NCBI GenBank assembly: GCA_022820835.1
Contig: JAJEET010000063.1
Location: 23,092 to 87,091, forward strand
Length of the DNA stretch: 64,000 nucleotides
Reading direction: 5' to 3'
Source: Candidatus Poribacteria bacterium
GTDB taxonomy: Bacteria > Poribacteria > WGA-4E > WGA-3G
The notes under the pieces: model-generated
Database searches by the model: none
Told to the model about the DNA's origin: nothing
The model's input: the letters and a program-made list of their open reading frames with translations, nothing else
Part shown: in pieces, positions 51,864 to 61,625 of the stretch
Layout: each line of letters begins with the position of its first letter
Numbering within the stretch: position 1 is the first letter of the stretch
Position numbers and translations under genes: made by a program

Positions 51864-52214
51864 GTGAGAGCAAATTCTCAAATCTCTGTTCGCCATCAAG
51901 ACGAAGGAAAGATCGTGATTTTTGACATTACGGGTTACCTTACGGACGCTTCTGAACCTATTTTAAGTGATGCCTATGCAGACGCGGAGGTACAAGATGC
52001 AGAGAAAGTTCTGCTTAACTTTGAACGCCGCAGTTTCATCACCAGCAGTGGTTTCGGTGAGATTATCAGATTACTCTGGAAGATGCGAGAAAAAGGACAG
52101 GTTTTACGGGTTGCACATCCATCTACGCAAGTGAGAAATATCTTCAATACGATCGGATTGACGCAAAGTATCGGTGTCTTTGAATCCGAAGAAGATGCAC
52201 TCAAAGACTTCTAA
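51864..52214 (+). CDS. STAS-domain anti-sigma-factor antagonist-like protein
   Basis: A 116-aa single STAS domain starting at GTG behind AGGAGG. The conserved strand VIFDITGYL is followed by KVLLNFERRSFITSSGFGEI, where Ser61 or Ser62 matches the serine phosphorylated in SpoIIAA/RsbV-type antagonists. These proteins bind and inhibit anti-sigma serine kinases in their unphosphorylated form. No kinase, phosphatase or sigma-factor gene is nearby, so its partner must be elsewhere. It converges on the DUF6785-like gene, with 24 bp between stops. Confidence 0.92.
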   Translation: MRANSQISVRHQDEGKIVIFDITGYLTDASEPILSDAYADAEVQDAEKVLLNFERRSFITSSGFGEIIRLLWKMREKGQVLRVAHPSTQVRNIFNTIGLTQSIGVFESEEDALKDF

Positions 52215-52238
52215 TCGGTTTTCTGTTGAGGAGTTGCT

Positions 52239-54131
52239 TCATGGAAAAAGTGTGTACATATTTTTATTTAAGACGACTCCGAGCAGACTCCAGAAGCTTC
52301 CGGCAAGGAATTGACCGAATACGAACCCTAAGAAAAGCGGCAACGCTTGACGATAGGCTCGCACCCCACCGCCTGTGAAAAGCAGCTGCTTGAAGAGCCA
52401 TCCCAAAAATATTGAGAACCACATCCAGCCGATTGCCCATCCGTTGCCGACAGCATAGCCGACAGGATATAACGGCCACCACAAAAACTGCCGTTTCAAA
52501 AACGTCAGTACACCAGTGAATAGGAAGCCGAACGCTATGTGTTGGACAGCCGCGAAATTCGGTGCTCGTGGCGAGATAATCCAGCTTTGCAGGCGATTAA
52601 ATTCACCGATACCCCACCGGGCAAACCGGTATTCATAATAGAGCGCGACGTGTCCGACAATCGAAACGATTGTACCTACAATTGATGCCACAATAAGTGC
52701 GACAACCAACCGATTCTCATGAAAGCGGAAATGCCTGCCGATTTTAAATGCTTCTAACTGATGTGGCATCGGATGGCAGCGGTAACCGTAGGCAAGCCAT
52801 GATAGTAGTGTCGTGTTGGTCAGGTTTTGTGCGCCCAACGGACGACTTCCTCCGAACAGCAACATAATCCGATCAGGATGCATCCCGTGCAATTCGTGTG
52901 TTGGGGGACCGAGTTCGGCACGCATCCGCGTCATTGCGATGCATAATATTAAATAGATACTGAAATAACCGAGGGCGACCCACGGCGATAGACCCGCAAA
53001 ATACCAGAAAACTAATACAATCGCCATGCTGATGATTAACCCAAAGACAGCAAGTCGGTATAACCCATCCTTAGATTTGAAGGAGAATACGTCTCGGAGT
53101 ATCCCCCAAACGTGTTTCCGACTTGTGACGAGTGCAAGAAAACCGATACCGAGCCATGCCCCGCCGCGTTGTTCCGTCTGTAGACCGATAGCGGTTGACC
53201 ATCCGATCGCACTGAAAAAGACGCGCTGTGCACCCCAGAATAGATAGAAGAACCAAAACGACAATGACAAGTCCAACGGCATGAGGTATCCAAAGCCTAT
53301 TGCAAACGGATAGACGTAGATCGGCAGCCGTCCGACTGCGTTCCAAGGTCGATCAGGAAAGTAGAGTTGATATTTGATTTTGAGGGAAGGAATTACGGGG
53401 AAGAGATAGTTCAAACCTGCCAGAATTTCTAATCCGAATGCGATGCCGAAACCGAGCCAAATCAACTTATTCCGAAAAAGTGCAGACGTATTGCCGAGCA
53501 ACTCAACAGGTAGCGTTGTCAGAGGATAACTCAATTTCTCGTGATCAATCCACTGCCTTCTAATGATGATATTGACACAGAGCATCATAAACAGGAGGAC
53601 GATGACCAATCCACTCCACGCCACGATGGGCCAGAACCACGCCTCCATATATTGTTGTTGCCAAAACGTATCGTCCCCTTCAAAGTATCCTTGTAGAACA
53701 CCGCGGTCAGTGATCGTCAGCCATGTCGGCATGAATCGGAAAAAGATATCCGCCCATTCATTTTCGGGTGTCGCGAACCACCCAGCATTGGCGATCATTG
53801 GTACTAACTGTCGGACGATGTCGTGTCCTGCAAGTGCGGTTGCTACGGATACCATCACATACGTCATAGCGAGTTCACGAGATGTCGGTGCGAAACTTTT
53901 GAAAGTCTTTTTCAGAAGAGGCGTAATGACAGCTAACAGGAAAAAAGTGAAAAGTACCGTTGGAAAGATAGAAAAATCGGTGAGTTCCCAGACGACGCGA
54001 TTTTCTGCCGAGATAATCCAATAACAGGTAAGAATAATAAGGATTGAACCGAAGACCAGCGTTCCGAAAAAGAAGCGGGATGCTGAAGGCTTCTGGTCGC
54101 TTTCATTTATGGGGGATGCTCTATGATCCAT
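52239..54131 (-). CDS. Large polytopic membrane protein, DUF6785/DUF6784-like (copy 2)
   Basis: 630 aa with about a dozen hydrophobic segments. It shares with the protein at 35032-37059 the pieces ENEWADIFFRFMPTWL, RRQWIDHEKLSYPLTTLPVEL and FLWWPLYPVGYAVGNGWAI. An ELGPPTHELHGMHPD block in the middle is a plausible functional loop, since it is polar and strongly conserved in appearance. The family is probably transport-related, substrate unknown. Its ATG lies only 7 nt after a TATAAT on the minus strand, so the mRNA may be leaderless. It is divergent from the glycosyltransferase operon. Confidence 0.88.
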   Translation of the reverse strand: MDHRASPINESDQKPSASRFFFGTLVFGSILIILTCYWIISAENRVVWELTDFSIFPTVLFTFFLLAVITPLLKKTFKSFAPTSRELAMTYVMVSVATALAGHDIVRQLVPMIANAGWFATPENEWADIFFRFMPTWLTITDRGVLQGYFEGDDTFWQQQYMEAWFWPIVAWSGLVIVLLFMMLCVNIIIRRQWIDHEKLSYPLTTLPVELLGNTSALFRNKLIWLGFGIAFGLEILAGLNYLFPVIPSLKIKYQLYFPDRPWNAVGRLPIYVYPFAIGFGYLMPLDLSLSFWFFYLFWGAQRVFFSAIGWSTAIGLQTEQRGGAWLGIGFLALVTSRKHVWGILRDVFSFKSKDGLYRLAVFGLIISMAIVLVFWYFAGLSPWVALGYFSIYLILCIAMTRMRAELGPPTHELHGMHPDRIMLLFGGSRPLGAQNLTNTTLLSWLAYGYRCHPMPHQLEAFKIGRHFRFHENRLVVALIVASIVGTIVSIVGHVALYYEYRFARWGIGEFNRLQSWIISPRAPNFAAVQHIAFGFLFTGVLTFLKRQFLWWPLYPVGYAVGNGWAIGWMWFSIFLGWLFKQLLFTGGGVRAYRQALPLFLGFVFGQFLAGSFWSLLGVVLNKNMYTLFP

Positions 54132-54138
54132 GTGGATA

Positions 54139-54168
54139 ATTATACCACATTAATTGGTATTGACGCAA
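54139..54168 (-). promoter_or_regulatory. Promoter placing transcription at or near the start codon
   Basis: On the minus strand, TTGCGT (54168-54163), an 18-bp spacer and TATAAT (54144-54139) preceded by TGG. The ATG at 54131 begins 7 nt after the -10, so transcription would start at or next to the A of the start codon. Confidence 0.6.
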
Positions 54169-54199
54169 ATAGTTTTGCTTAAAACAAGGCAGATGGAAT

Positions 54200-54228
54200 T
54201 TGCCATTTCCACGGATATGTGTTATAAT
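54200..54228 (+). promoter_or_regulatory. Promoter for the glycosyltransferase operon
   Basis: TTGCCA (54200-54205), a 17-bp spacer and TATAAT (54223-54228) with TGT directly upstream. It gives a leader of about 30 nt before the ATG at 54265, with AAAGGA in between. Confidence 0.75.
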
Positions 54229-54264
54229 AAGCGACACTTTAACCCTGTCCGTAAAGGAACAACT

Positions 54265-55356
54265 ATGCTATCCGGTGGTCAGATTTCCGCGTCGCGAGTT
54301 TCGGGTTTCAAACGAGACAACACGTTGGCTAACATCAATAAGATGCTCGTCATTCGGGTTGATGGTATTGGTGACTTGTTGAATTCAACACCGGCACTTG
54401 CGCTGTTAAGGGAAAGTTATCCGTCAGCGGAGATAACGGTATTGGCGCGTCCACTCAACGCACCAGTGTTAATCGGTAATCCAGACGTGGATCGGGTCCT
54501 CGTTTTCGACCGTACAGGTAAGCACCGCGGTATTACAGCACAACTCCAATTCTATCGTCAATTGCGCCGTGAGCGGTTTCAACTCGTCGTTGCTATGCAA
54601 ACAGCAATGTGGTCCCATCTCATTGCATTTCTCTCGGGAGCCCCTTACCGATTAGGTCGTTATCAGAAACGCTTCAGATCCACTCTCACGCATGCGTGGC
54701 GGGGCAGATACCGAAAAGGCGAAACTCATGAAGTTGACAGGAATTTGGAACTGGTACGCTTAATTTGCAAGGGCGAAAGCAAACGGAAACTCGTGTTTCA
54801 CCTGTCGCCTGATGAGACTGCTGCAGCCAAAGCACAGCTTGCCGCGTGGGGTGTCGGTCCTGATGCGTTTCTCATCGGTATTCATCCGGGTGGGAGTTCG
54901 TTCGACAAACGCTGGCCAGAAAAGCAGTACGCCGAACTCGCTGATAGACTCTCACGTCAGTACAACGCAACAATCCTGCTCTTACGCGGTCCTGAAGAAG
55001 CCGAATTGGTGCGGAATATCGAAAAGGCGATGGAGTCTCGTGCGATTCCTTACGCGCCGGAGTCAATCCGTGCGTTGGGTGCACTCTTATCTTGTTGTGA
55101 TTTGGTGGTCTGTAATGACTCCGGTCCGATGCATCTCGCTGCGGCATTGGATGTACCAATGGTGGCAATCTTTGGTCCCACAGATCACGTGGCGTGGCAT
55201 CCGCTGAGCGAAAACGCCTCTATCGTACGGCGAGACATGCCGTGCTGGCCGTGTAGCGCGCATAAATGTAAAATCGGATGGGAGTGTACAAAAAAACTTC
55301 CTGTTGAACCCGTTTGGGATGCAACAACATTGACCGTAGAGGCAAATCAAAAATGA
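54265..55356 (+). CDS. Glycosyltransferase family 9 (heptosyltransferase-like), 1
   Basis: 363 aa. The ATG at 54265 has AAAGGA a few bases upstream; a longer frame would run through the promoter and was rejected. The N-terminal signature is RVDGIGDLLNSTPAL (from residue 31). The donor-binding C-domain has GIHPGGSSFDKRWPEKQYAEL and NDSGPMHLAAALDVP near residue 284, as in ADP-heptose:LPS heptosyltransferases. A cysteine-rich tail (MPCWPCSAHKCKIGWEC) is common in this group. It probably adds heptose or a similar sugar to a lipopolysaccharide core or other envelope glycan at the cytoplasmic face. First gene of a three-gene operon; its stop overlaps the next start (ATGA). Confidence 0.93.
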   Translation: MLSGGQISASRVSGFKRDNTLANINKMLVIRVDGIGDLLNSTPALALLRESYPSAEITVLARPLNAPVLIGNPDVDRVLVFDRTGKHRGITAQLQFYRQLRRERFQLVVAMQTAMWSHLIAFLSGAPYRLGRYQKRFRSTLTHAWRGRYRKGETHEVDRNLELVRLICKGESKRKLVFHLSPDETAAAKAQLAAWGVGPDAFLIGIHPGGSSFDKRWPEKQYAELADRLSRQYNATILLLRGPEEAELVRNIEKAMESRAIPYAPESIRALGALLSCCDLVVCNDSGPMHLAAALDVPMVAIFGPTDHVAWHPLSENASIVRRDMPCWPCSAHKCKIGWECTKKLPVEPVWDATTLTVEANQK

Positions 55357-56600
55357 AAATTGTCGTCGTCTGCTGGGGTTCAACCGGAGATGTCTATCCT
55401 GTTTTAGCACTCTCAGAACGTTTACTGGAACGTGGACATCAGGTGCGTATATGCTCACCGGCACTCTATAGAGATAAAATCCTTGAGGTCGGTGCGGAAT
55501 TCTACGAGATAGGTGTCGCTTTTGATTTGGCAGAATTTCACGAAGCGATGGATGCTATTATTCCGAAGCGTGACCCGACCGCGATGCTGCGGCTTATCGT
55601 GGAAGAAGGGATCGTGCGTCGCGGGCCACAGTGGTATCAGGATTGTTTGACTGCTATGAAAGGGTTTGATATAGTGATCTGTCATTCAGTCGATATTCCG
55701 GGACAGGAGGCAGCGATTCGGAATGGTTTGCCATGGTTTACCGTGACGTATTGCCCAGGTTTCATCAAATCCTTAGATTTCGCGCCCTACCCGTTTCCGA
55801 ATTGGGGACGCGCCTTCAACGCTATCGTATGGAAATTGGCGGAACTCCGTCTTGCCTCAAGCATAGATACACTCTTTAACCGATTTATTGCGTCCGTCGG
55901 GGGAGAGCCGAGGTCTTCTGTGGCGTTAGATGGCATGTATTCGCCACATCTAAACCTCATTGCCGCATCTCCAACGCTTTGTCCACCTGCTGATTTCCCC
56001 CCGAATCACAAATTCACGGGTGTCTGGCATCTCGCGTCATCTGCTTACGATCCACCTCCTGATCTTGTCGATTTCTTGGAGGCGGGTCCACCGCCGGTTA
56101 TCATCACGTTCGGGTCTATGGGAGGTTCCAATGGACGTGAAACAACCGAAATCCTGATTGAGGCTGTTAGAAAAGCGAAACAGCGTGCGATTATTCAAGC
56201 CGGTTGGGGACAACTCGGCACACCAGAGGCGTTATCGGACATCTACTGTGCAGAATATATCCCGCATCAGTGGCTATTTCCACAAGGATGTTGCATCGTA
56301 CATCACGGGGGTGCTGGGACGACTGCCTCGGCATGTCGCGCGAAAGTCCCATCTATTGTTGTAGCGCATCACGCTGATCAACCCTATTGGGGAAAACGTT
56401 TATCGGATTTAGGTGTTGCACCACGACATCTGCGGCGCCGGAATCTTACCGCTGAACGCTTAGCGAAACGGATTCGGCAAGTCTTGGAAACGCCTTCTAT
56501 GACAGTGCAGGCACAGGTCTTGGGTGAAAAGATCGAGGTCGAAGACGGGTTGACGACAGCCGTTGAAATGATAGAATCCTTTCGGTCGTCTGAAAAATGA
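55353..56600 (+). CDS. Family 1 (GT-B) glycosyltransferase, sterol/macrolide-glucosyltransferase-like
   Basis: 415 aa from the ATG at 55353, which overlaps the preceding stop by 4 bp. The start WGSTGDVYPVLALSERLLERG is typical of UDP-glycosyltransferases acting on lipid or small-molecule acceptors. The C-terminal donor-binding motif HHGGAGTTASACRAKVPSIV lies near residue 317, with ITFGSMGG as the linker strand. This type glucosylates sterols, hopanoids, carotenoids or polyketides; the acceptor is not predictable here. Its place between two GT9 genes suggests a role in the same glycolipid or envelope polysaccharide. Confidence 0.92.
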   Translation: MKIVVVCWGSTGDVYPVLALSERLLERGHQVRICSPALYRDKILEVGAEFYEIGVAFDLAEFHEAMDAIIPKRDPTAMLRLIVEEGIVRRGPQWYQDCLTAMKGFDIVICHSVDIPGQEAAIRNGLPWFTVTYCPGFIKSLDFAPYPFPNWGRAFNAIVWKLAELRLASSIDTLFNRFIASVGGEPRSSVALDGMYSPHLNLIAASPTLCPPADFPPNHKFTGVWHLASSAYDPPPDLVDFLEAGPPPVIITFGSMGGSNGRETTEILIEAVRKAKQRAIIQAGWGQLGTPEALSDIYCAEYIPHQWLFPQGCCIVHHGGAGTTASACRAKVPSIVVAHHADQPYWGKRLSDLGVAPRHLRRRNLTAERLAKRIRQVLETPSMTVQAQVLGEKIEVEDGLTTAVEMIESFRSSEK

Positions 56601-57583
56601 AAAAGATACTTGTTTTTAGTTTCAGTTTCATCGGCGATGCAGTCTTATCAACTGCTGTTATCCAACCGCTACGAAGACACTTTCTAAATGCCCATATTAC
56701 CTTCCTCGTCGGACCGAGAGCGTCTGATCTCCTTGCCACTGAACCCAACATTGATGCCGTTATTGTCTATGACAACCGCGGCGAACACGCCGGTTGGCGT
56801 GGGCGTTTGCGGCTTGTAAAAACCTTGCGACACGATAAATTTGATCTCATTGTGAATTTACGGGACAGTCTTACGGCGCGGTGTGTCGGTGCGGAACATT
56901 GGGGTATGGTGCGAGGGGACAGTAATCGGCACGCCGTTACCCGCTATCTGGAGGTGCTCCAAAAACGTGACGTTGACACAATAGGCGCGCATCCACATTT
57001 ACAGTTGACTGAAGGTGAACTGACCGCTGCGCACGGTTTTCTGGCAGAAGCAGGTTGGACATCAGAACAGTTATTAATCGGCATCCATCCCGGAGGGAAT
57101 TGGGTACACAAGTTGTGGGACGCAGCGAACTACGCACGTGTAGCGAACGCTTTGGTAGAGAAACGGAATGCAACGATTTTGCTCTTCGCCGGTCCGAATG
57201 AACGGGAACTCCAAACACAAGTTGCAAACCTGATGGATGTTCCTCCGATTCTTGTCCAAACAGACAATCTGCGTCATCTCGCGGCGTTAATCTCTACCTG
57301 CGACGTATATATTGGGAATGATACAGGACCGATGCATATTGCGTCAGCAGTGGATACGCCAGTAGTTGCACTTTTCGGTTCAACGAATCATCTTCGGAGC
57401 GGTCCCTACGGTGAGAAAGGGACAGTTGTGCAAAGCGGGATAGATTTGGGATGTAACCCGTGTCATCCGGGTCGGAATCCGGGGGGATGTGGTGCTGGCA
57501 GTTGTGAAGTGATTGCAGGAATTACAGTGGAACAAGTATTGGCAGCAGTGAAGCGTCCCATCATTCTCGAAACTTCTTCCTGA
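56597..57583 (+). CDS. Glycosyltransferase family 9 (heptosyltransferase-like), 2
   Basis: 328 aa, its ATG overlapping the previous stop by 4 bp. The N-terminus has FSFSFIGDAVLSTAVIQPL. The C-domain has IGIHPGGNWVHKLWDAANYA and NDTGPMHIASAVDTP starting at N241. The cysteine-rich end (GCNPCHPGRNPGGCGAGSC) parallels the first GT9 protein. It is a diverged paralog of that gene and probably adds a successive sugar to the same acceptor. No terminator is obvious in the 98-bp convergent spacer that follows. Confidence 0.93.
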   Translation: MKKILVFSFSFIGDAVLSTAVIQPLRRHFLNAHITFLVGPRASDLLATEPNIDAVIVYDNRGEHAGWRGRLRLVKTLRHDKFDLIVNLRDSLTARCVGAEHWGMVRGDSNRHAVTRYLEVLQKRDVDTIGAHPHLQLTEGELTAAHGFLAEAGWTSEQLLIGIHPGGNWVHKLWDAANYARVANALVEKRNATILLFAGPNERELQTQVANLMDVPPILVQTDNLRHLAALISTCDVYIGNDTGPMHIASAVDTPVVALFGSTNHLRSGPYGEKGTVVQSGIDLGCNPCHPGRNPGGCGAGSCEVIAGITVEQVLAAVKRPIILETSS

Positions 57584-57681
57584 GACCTTCGTTTACTGTC
57601 CGATCTGAGATAAACGACTGTCGGTGCCGCCTTTATTGTATCCTGTATCCTACATGGGTATGTGTACAGTTCCACCGCCGG

Positions 57682-58137
57682 TTACCAATAGGCAATGCCA
57701 ATTATCAGTAACGCCGTGAAGCAGACAAAGAAAATAGTGGGTACAAAGGTTTCAACGACAGTCAACCGCCAATAGGTTTTCTGCTCTCTACCTTCAGCGA
57801 GTAGATCCCATTCCCGTTTGAAAAATGGATAGGCGAGTTTTTCTTCCAATTCATGCAACGCTTTAAATTTACCAGAATTCAGTCGTCGATAAGAACGAAT
57901 GACGATATACCATGCCGATGCCAAGAGCATACCAAATAGTCCAAAACCTACCATGAGCCATTCGATAGGTACTCCGTTTTCACGTTGTAGGAAAGCAAAA
58001 AAAAGCACTGCCAATCCAGACAAGACTAGCGTGTAGAAACGGTTTGTGGTGCCCCGCTGCTTGCTGACACTGTCGGCAAGTTCCGCGTGGAGTTTGTAGA
58101 TTTCTACCAATTCCTGTTTTTCGTCCATGTTGTTCAT
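57682..58137 (-). CDS. Small membrane protein, RipA-like
   Basis: 151 aa from the ATG at 58137, which overlaps the copA stop by 4 bp and has GGAGG 8 nt upstream; an ATG 15 nt further up is less well placed. Two hydrophobic segments ([17 protein letters not shown] and [20 protein letters not shown]) precede [21 protein letters not shown]. This motif resembles the octameric RipA-type membrane proteins known from Francisella. A third segment ([18 protein letters not shown]) ends the protein. Function of the family is poorly understood. The coupling to copA may be fortuitous or may indicate an envelope-stress role. Confidence 0.85.
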   Translation of the reverse strand: MNNMDEKQELVEIYKLHAELADSVSKQRGTTNRFYTLVLSGLAVLFFAFLQRENGVPIEWLMVGFGLFGMLLASAWYIVIRSYRRLNSGKFKALHELEEKLAYPFFKREWDLLAEGREQKTYWRLTVVETFVPTIFFVCFTALLIIGIAYW

Positions 58138-60362
58138 TTCATTTTCCTCCATTGCAGCCGTAGACTGTTTAGCACAACGGATACGCTGCTAAATGCCATC
58201 GCGAACGCCGCAAGCATGGGGTGCAACTCGCGCAACATAGGAGGTAGTGATGGAAACGGATATAGGACACCGGCTGCAATAGGGATCAATAGCACATTGT
58301 AGAAGAATGCCCAGAAAAGGTTCTGCTTAATCGTACGCATCGTCGCGCGGCTGAGCCGAATTGCATCGGGGAGTCCGCGCAAATCGCTGTGCATGAGTGT
58401 CACGTGTGCTGTCTCTCTGGCAATATCGGTGCCTGTGCCGAGCGAGATACCGATGTCGGCTTGTGCCAAGGCGGGGGTATCGTTAATGCCGTCTCCTACC
58501 ATAGCGACGAGTCCATTGTTTTTCGCTTGTAGTTTTTTAACGGCTGCTGCTTTATCCTCGGGTTTGAGTTCTGCCATGACATCGCTAATCCGAGAAGCCT
58601 TGGCGATCGCATCAGCTGTGACGCGGTTATCCCCGGTCATCATTGTTACTGTACACCCAAGTTCGTAGAGTTCCGCGACCGCAGCTTGCGCTTCGGGTTT
58701 CAACGTGTCCGCGACCGCCAGAAGCCCGACAACGTGTCCATCAACGGCGACCCATAGGACGGTTTTTGCTTCGGTCTGTAGACGTTCTGCTTCTGCTTCA
58801 AATCTTTTCGTCGGAATGTTGTGTTGCTGAATTAGCGATAAATTGCCGATGATGACACTATTTTTACCGACCTGTGCAGCGATACCGTGTCCAGCGACCG
58901 CTTTAAACTGAGTTGGTGTAGCGATGTCCAATCCACGTTCCTTAGCGGCTTGAACAACGGCTTTTCCGATCGGATGCTCACTGCCACGCTCCGCAGCAGC
59001 AGATAACTGTAAAAGTTCCGATTCGTCTTCATCTGTGAGAATATCGGTAAGTATGAGTTTCCCCTCGGTTAAGGTCCCTGTTTTATCAAGGACGATTGTG
59101 GTTAAGTCTCCTGCGCGTTCGAGTGCTTCGCCGTTTCGGAAGAGGATGCCGCGCTGCGCACCAATACCAGTTCCCATCATAACGGCTGTCGGTGTGGCAA
59201 GTCCCAATGCACACGGGCAGGCTGTGACGAGGATGGCAACGAGGCGGAGCATTGCCGGTGTGAATCCTGCGCCAATGACGAACCACCATACGAGAAACGT
59301 CACAACGGCAATAGCGGTGACGATAGGCACGAACACATTTGTGACTGCGTCGGCAGCGCGTTGGATAGGCGGTTTGCTCTGTTGTGTTGTGTGTACCAAT
59401 TGGACAAGGCGTGACAGTGCCGTTTCGGCACCGATGTGTGTGGCTTCGATGGTGAGCATCCCGCTCTGGTTCATTGTTGCAGCGGTTACAGGGTCGCCCG
59501 GTACCTTATCTGCAGGGAGGCTTTCTCCGGTAAACACGCTTTCATCAATGGCACTGTTACCGCTGCGCACTACGCCATCCACAGGAATGCTTTCGCCGGG
59601 ACGTACAACAAGGATGTCTCCTACGCCGACTTGTTCAATAGGGATCTGTTGTTCTTCGCCATCTTTTAGTCGGCAGGCTGTTTTAGGAGCAAGTTGCGGG
59701 AGTTTTTTGAGGGCTGCGTTTATCTTACCTTTGGCACGTGCTTCAAGCAGTTTGCCTAACTTAATCAACGTAACAATAACTGCGGCTGTCTCAAAATAGA
59801 CGTGTGCGCCGAAGCGTTCTCCGACGCCCGCGGTTAGTGTAATCGTTACAACGAGGCTATAGAGAAACGCCACAGATGAGCCCATTGCGACGAGTACGTC
59901 CATATTCGCGGATCGGTTGCGCAGTGCCTTAAAGCCGCCGATGTAATAGTCCCAAGCGACATACCCCTGCACGGGTAACGCTAAACCGAACATGAGCCAG
60001 TTAACCCAGTGTGCAGATGCCCACTCCCCCAACAGGTTCATATCTCTACCCATGCTGAGGAGGAAAAGCGGGAGTGTGAAGATGAGCCCGACAGTGAATT
60101 GCAGCTTCTGTCGTTGGAATTCTGCGGCGCGAACTTCGTCTTCTTCATCTTCATCAACAACGTCAAAACCGAGGTCTCGGATTTTATCGACAATAGCAGC
60201 TTCACTAAGCGTAGTTGTATCGAAGGTAACAGCAGCATGTTCGGTGGCGAGGCTGACTTCTGCGGCAAGAACACCCTCCATCTTTTTAAGATGCCGTGTG
60301 ATGGTGCTTGTACAGTTTTCACAGTGCATTCCGGTAATGGGGAGGTTAATTTGGTGTTCCAT
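58134..60362 (-). CDS. copA: Copper-translocating P-type ATPase
   Basis: A 742-aa P1B-type ATPase exporting Cu(I). One N-terminal metal-binding domain has the pair C14/C17 in GMHCENCTS. Membrane segments follow, then the actuator motif TGES (278-281), the intramembrane CPC (382-384, in [15 protein letters not shown]), the phosphorylation motif DKTGT (426-430), the HP locus ([10 protein letters not shown]) and the hinge [10 protein letters not shown]. Length is normal for a single-HMA CopA. It is inner-membrane located and is followed by a coupled RipA-like gene. No CueR/CsoR site or copper chaperone gene is visible nearby. Downstream and upstream genes are on the same strand, separated by a palindromic repeat. 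Confidence 0.97.
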   Translation of the reverse strand: MEHQINLPITGMHCENCTSTITRHLKKMEGVLAAEVSLATEHAAVTFDTTTLSEAAIVDKIRDLGFDVVDEDEEDEVRAAEFQRQKLQFTVGLIFTLPLFLLSMGRDMNLLGEWASAHWVNWLMFGLALPVQGYVAWDYYIGGFKALRNRSANMDVLVAMGSSVAFLYSLVVTITLTAGVGERFGAHVYFETAAVIVTLIKLGKLLEARAKGKINAALKKLPQLAPKTACRLKDGEEQQIPIEQVGVGDILVVRPGESIPVDGVVRSGNSAIDESVFTGESLPADKVPGDPVTAATMNQSGMLTIEATHIGAETALSRLVQLVHTTQQSKPPIQRAADAVTNVFVPIVTAIAVVTFLVWWFVIGAGFTPAMLRLVAILVTACPCALGLATPTAVMMGTGIGAQRGILFRNGEALERAGDLTTIVLDKTGTLTEGKLILTDILTDEDESELLQLSAAAERGSEHPIGKAVVQAAKERGLDIATPTQFKAVAGHGIAAQVGKNSVIIGNLSLIQQHNIPTKRFEAEAERLQTEAKTVLWVAVDGHVVGLLAVADTLKPEAQAAVAELYELGCTVTMMTGDNRVTADAIAKASRISDVMAELKPEDKAAAVKKLQAKNNGLVAMVGDGINDTPALAQADIGISLGTGTDIARETAHVTLMHSDLRGLPDAIRLSRATMRTIKQNLFWAFFYNVLLIPIAAGVLYPFPSLPPMLRELHPMLAAFAMAFSSVSVVLNSLRLQWRKMK

Positions 60363-60370
60363 TTTTATAG

Positions 60371-60502
60371 TCGTCAGTTGTCAGTTATCGGTTAAAGAGG
60401 TCTCCTGTATAACAATTCACGACTTCCTGGAGTACTTCAAACGCGGAAGGATTGTTACGGATGGCTCTTAACTGACCACCCGTAACTGATAACCGATAAC
60501 CA
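60371..60502. repeat. Palindromic spacer element, copy 1
   Basis: The left part carries GTCAGTTATCGGTTAA and GAGGTCTCCTGTATAACAAT; the right part carries ATTGTTACGGATGGCTCTTAA and AACTGATAACCGATAACC, which are inverted copies. It fills the spacer between the oxidoreductase gene and copA. Related copies fill the next two spacers. Confidence 0.75.
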
Positions 60503-61471
60503 TTATCCTAAGTGGACTGGTAGACCTGTTTCAAGAGATTCGTTGGCCGCGATTGACAGAATAGCAGTCTTAGCAGCATCGGCATAAGGGGATCGGATTG
60601 CGCTGCCATCGCCGGTGCGGACTGCATTAATAAAGGTGCTATCCATATCAATGGTGCAATTGTTTTCTGGATTCCATGTGGTTTTCTCATCTGCGGTAGA
60701 AAGCACAAGTGCACGACGGAGATGATACTCAAGCGAACCGTCTTCACAGAAGATGTCCAATCCAGAACGCCGCATCCCATTTGTCGTGAAGCAGGCGGAG
60801 AACATGATACCAAAGACACCACTCTCAAATTGTAAAGAGACGGCAGATGCTTCTTCGATATCGTAATCAGTATCAGGAATGAGGTCGTAACGTGCGACTG
60901 CGTAGACGGTCTTGACTTCGCCGAAGAGGTATCTCGCCATATCAAATTCGTGTGTCGTCTGCTCCATGAGTTGTCCGCCGGATTTCGCTTTCTCGCGCCA
61001 CCAACCCCCTGGCATACCGCCCATCCAGTAGCCCATGAAGAATCCGACACGTCGAGAAGCGAGGAGCTCCTGCGCTTTGTCGATAATATCAAGATAGCGT
61101 TCTTGATACCCGGTAGCAGTGATGATGCCTTTCTCTTCTATCACCGCTGCGATCTCTTTTGCGTCGTCGGCATCCATGTGTACCGGTTTTTCGACAAACA
61201 TCGCCAATCCCGCGTCAATCACGGCGCGTTCAGGGGCACCGTGGGCAAACGGTGGGATTGAGATATAGACGGCATCTAATTCTTCGCCTGCGAGCATCTG
61301 ATTATAATCCGCGTAGGCTTTACCGCCGTATTGTGTAACAGCCCGCTCCGCTTTCTCAACAACAATATCACAGAAGGCGACGAACTTCGAGCCGCCGATC
61401 TCAGTCAATTCACGTAGGTGACGGTTCATGTTGCCGCCTGTACCAATAAAACCTAATCTAACATCTGACAT
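60503..61471 (-). CDS. Gfo/Idh/MocA family oxidoreductase
   Basis: A 322-aa NAD(P)-dependent oxidoreductase. The Rossmann motif GFIGTGGN is at 7-14, a VFVEKP-type site MFVEKPVH is at 91-98 with the catalytic-site Lys95, and the C-domain has GGQLMEQTTHEFDMARYLFG, where the His in THEFD is a probable active-site residue. Substrates in this family are sugars, inositols or glycosides; the specific one is not predictable. No signal peptide is visible. It stands alone between two copies of a palindromic repeat and is on the same strand as nuoN and copA. Confidence 0.94.
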   Translation of the reverse strand: MSDVRLGFIGTGGNMNRHLRELTEIGGSKFVAFCDIVVEKAERAVTQYGGKAYADYNQMLAGEELDAVYISIPPFAHGAPERAVIDAGLAMFVEKPVHMDADDAKEIAAVIEEKGIITATGYQERYLDIIDKAQELLASRRVGFFMGYWMGGMPGGWWREKAKSGGQLMEQTTHEFDMARYLFGEVKTVYAVARYDLIPDTDYDIEEASAVSLQFESGVFGIMFSACFTTNGMRRSGLDIFCEDGSLEYHLRRALVLSTADEKTTWNPENNCTIDMDSTFINAVRTGDGSAIRSPYADAAKTAILSIAANESLETGLPVHLG

Positions 61472-61483
61472 AATGTCCTCAAA

Positions 61484-61625
61484 GTTGTTATCGGTTGTAA
61501 GTTATAGGTTATAAGTTAAGAGGTTTCCCTGTAACAATCTACTGCGTGTTGGAATATGCCAAACTGGATGAGATTGTTACCAAAAACCTTTTAACCAACC
61601 ACCAATAATTAATAACCAATCACTA
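61484..61625. repeat. Palindromic spacer element, copy 2
   Basis: It has TTATCGGTTGTAAGTTATAG and AAGAGGTTTCCCTGTAACAAT on the left, and AGATTGTTACCAAAAACCTTTT and AATAACCAATCA on the right, again inverted. It fills the spacer between nuoN and the oxidoreductase gene and ends directly at the nuoN stop. Confidence 0.7.

Noticed and set aside
54154..54264. Longer first glycosyltransferase
   Set aside because: The extension runs through a near-consensus promoter (54200-54228); the ATG at 54265 has its own ribosome-binding site.
59035..59799. Open frame of 254 codons opposite copA
   Set aside because: Composition is Ser/Thr/Ala/Val-rich and low in structure, as expected from the antisense of a P-type ATPase gene; all catalytic motifs are on the other strand.
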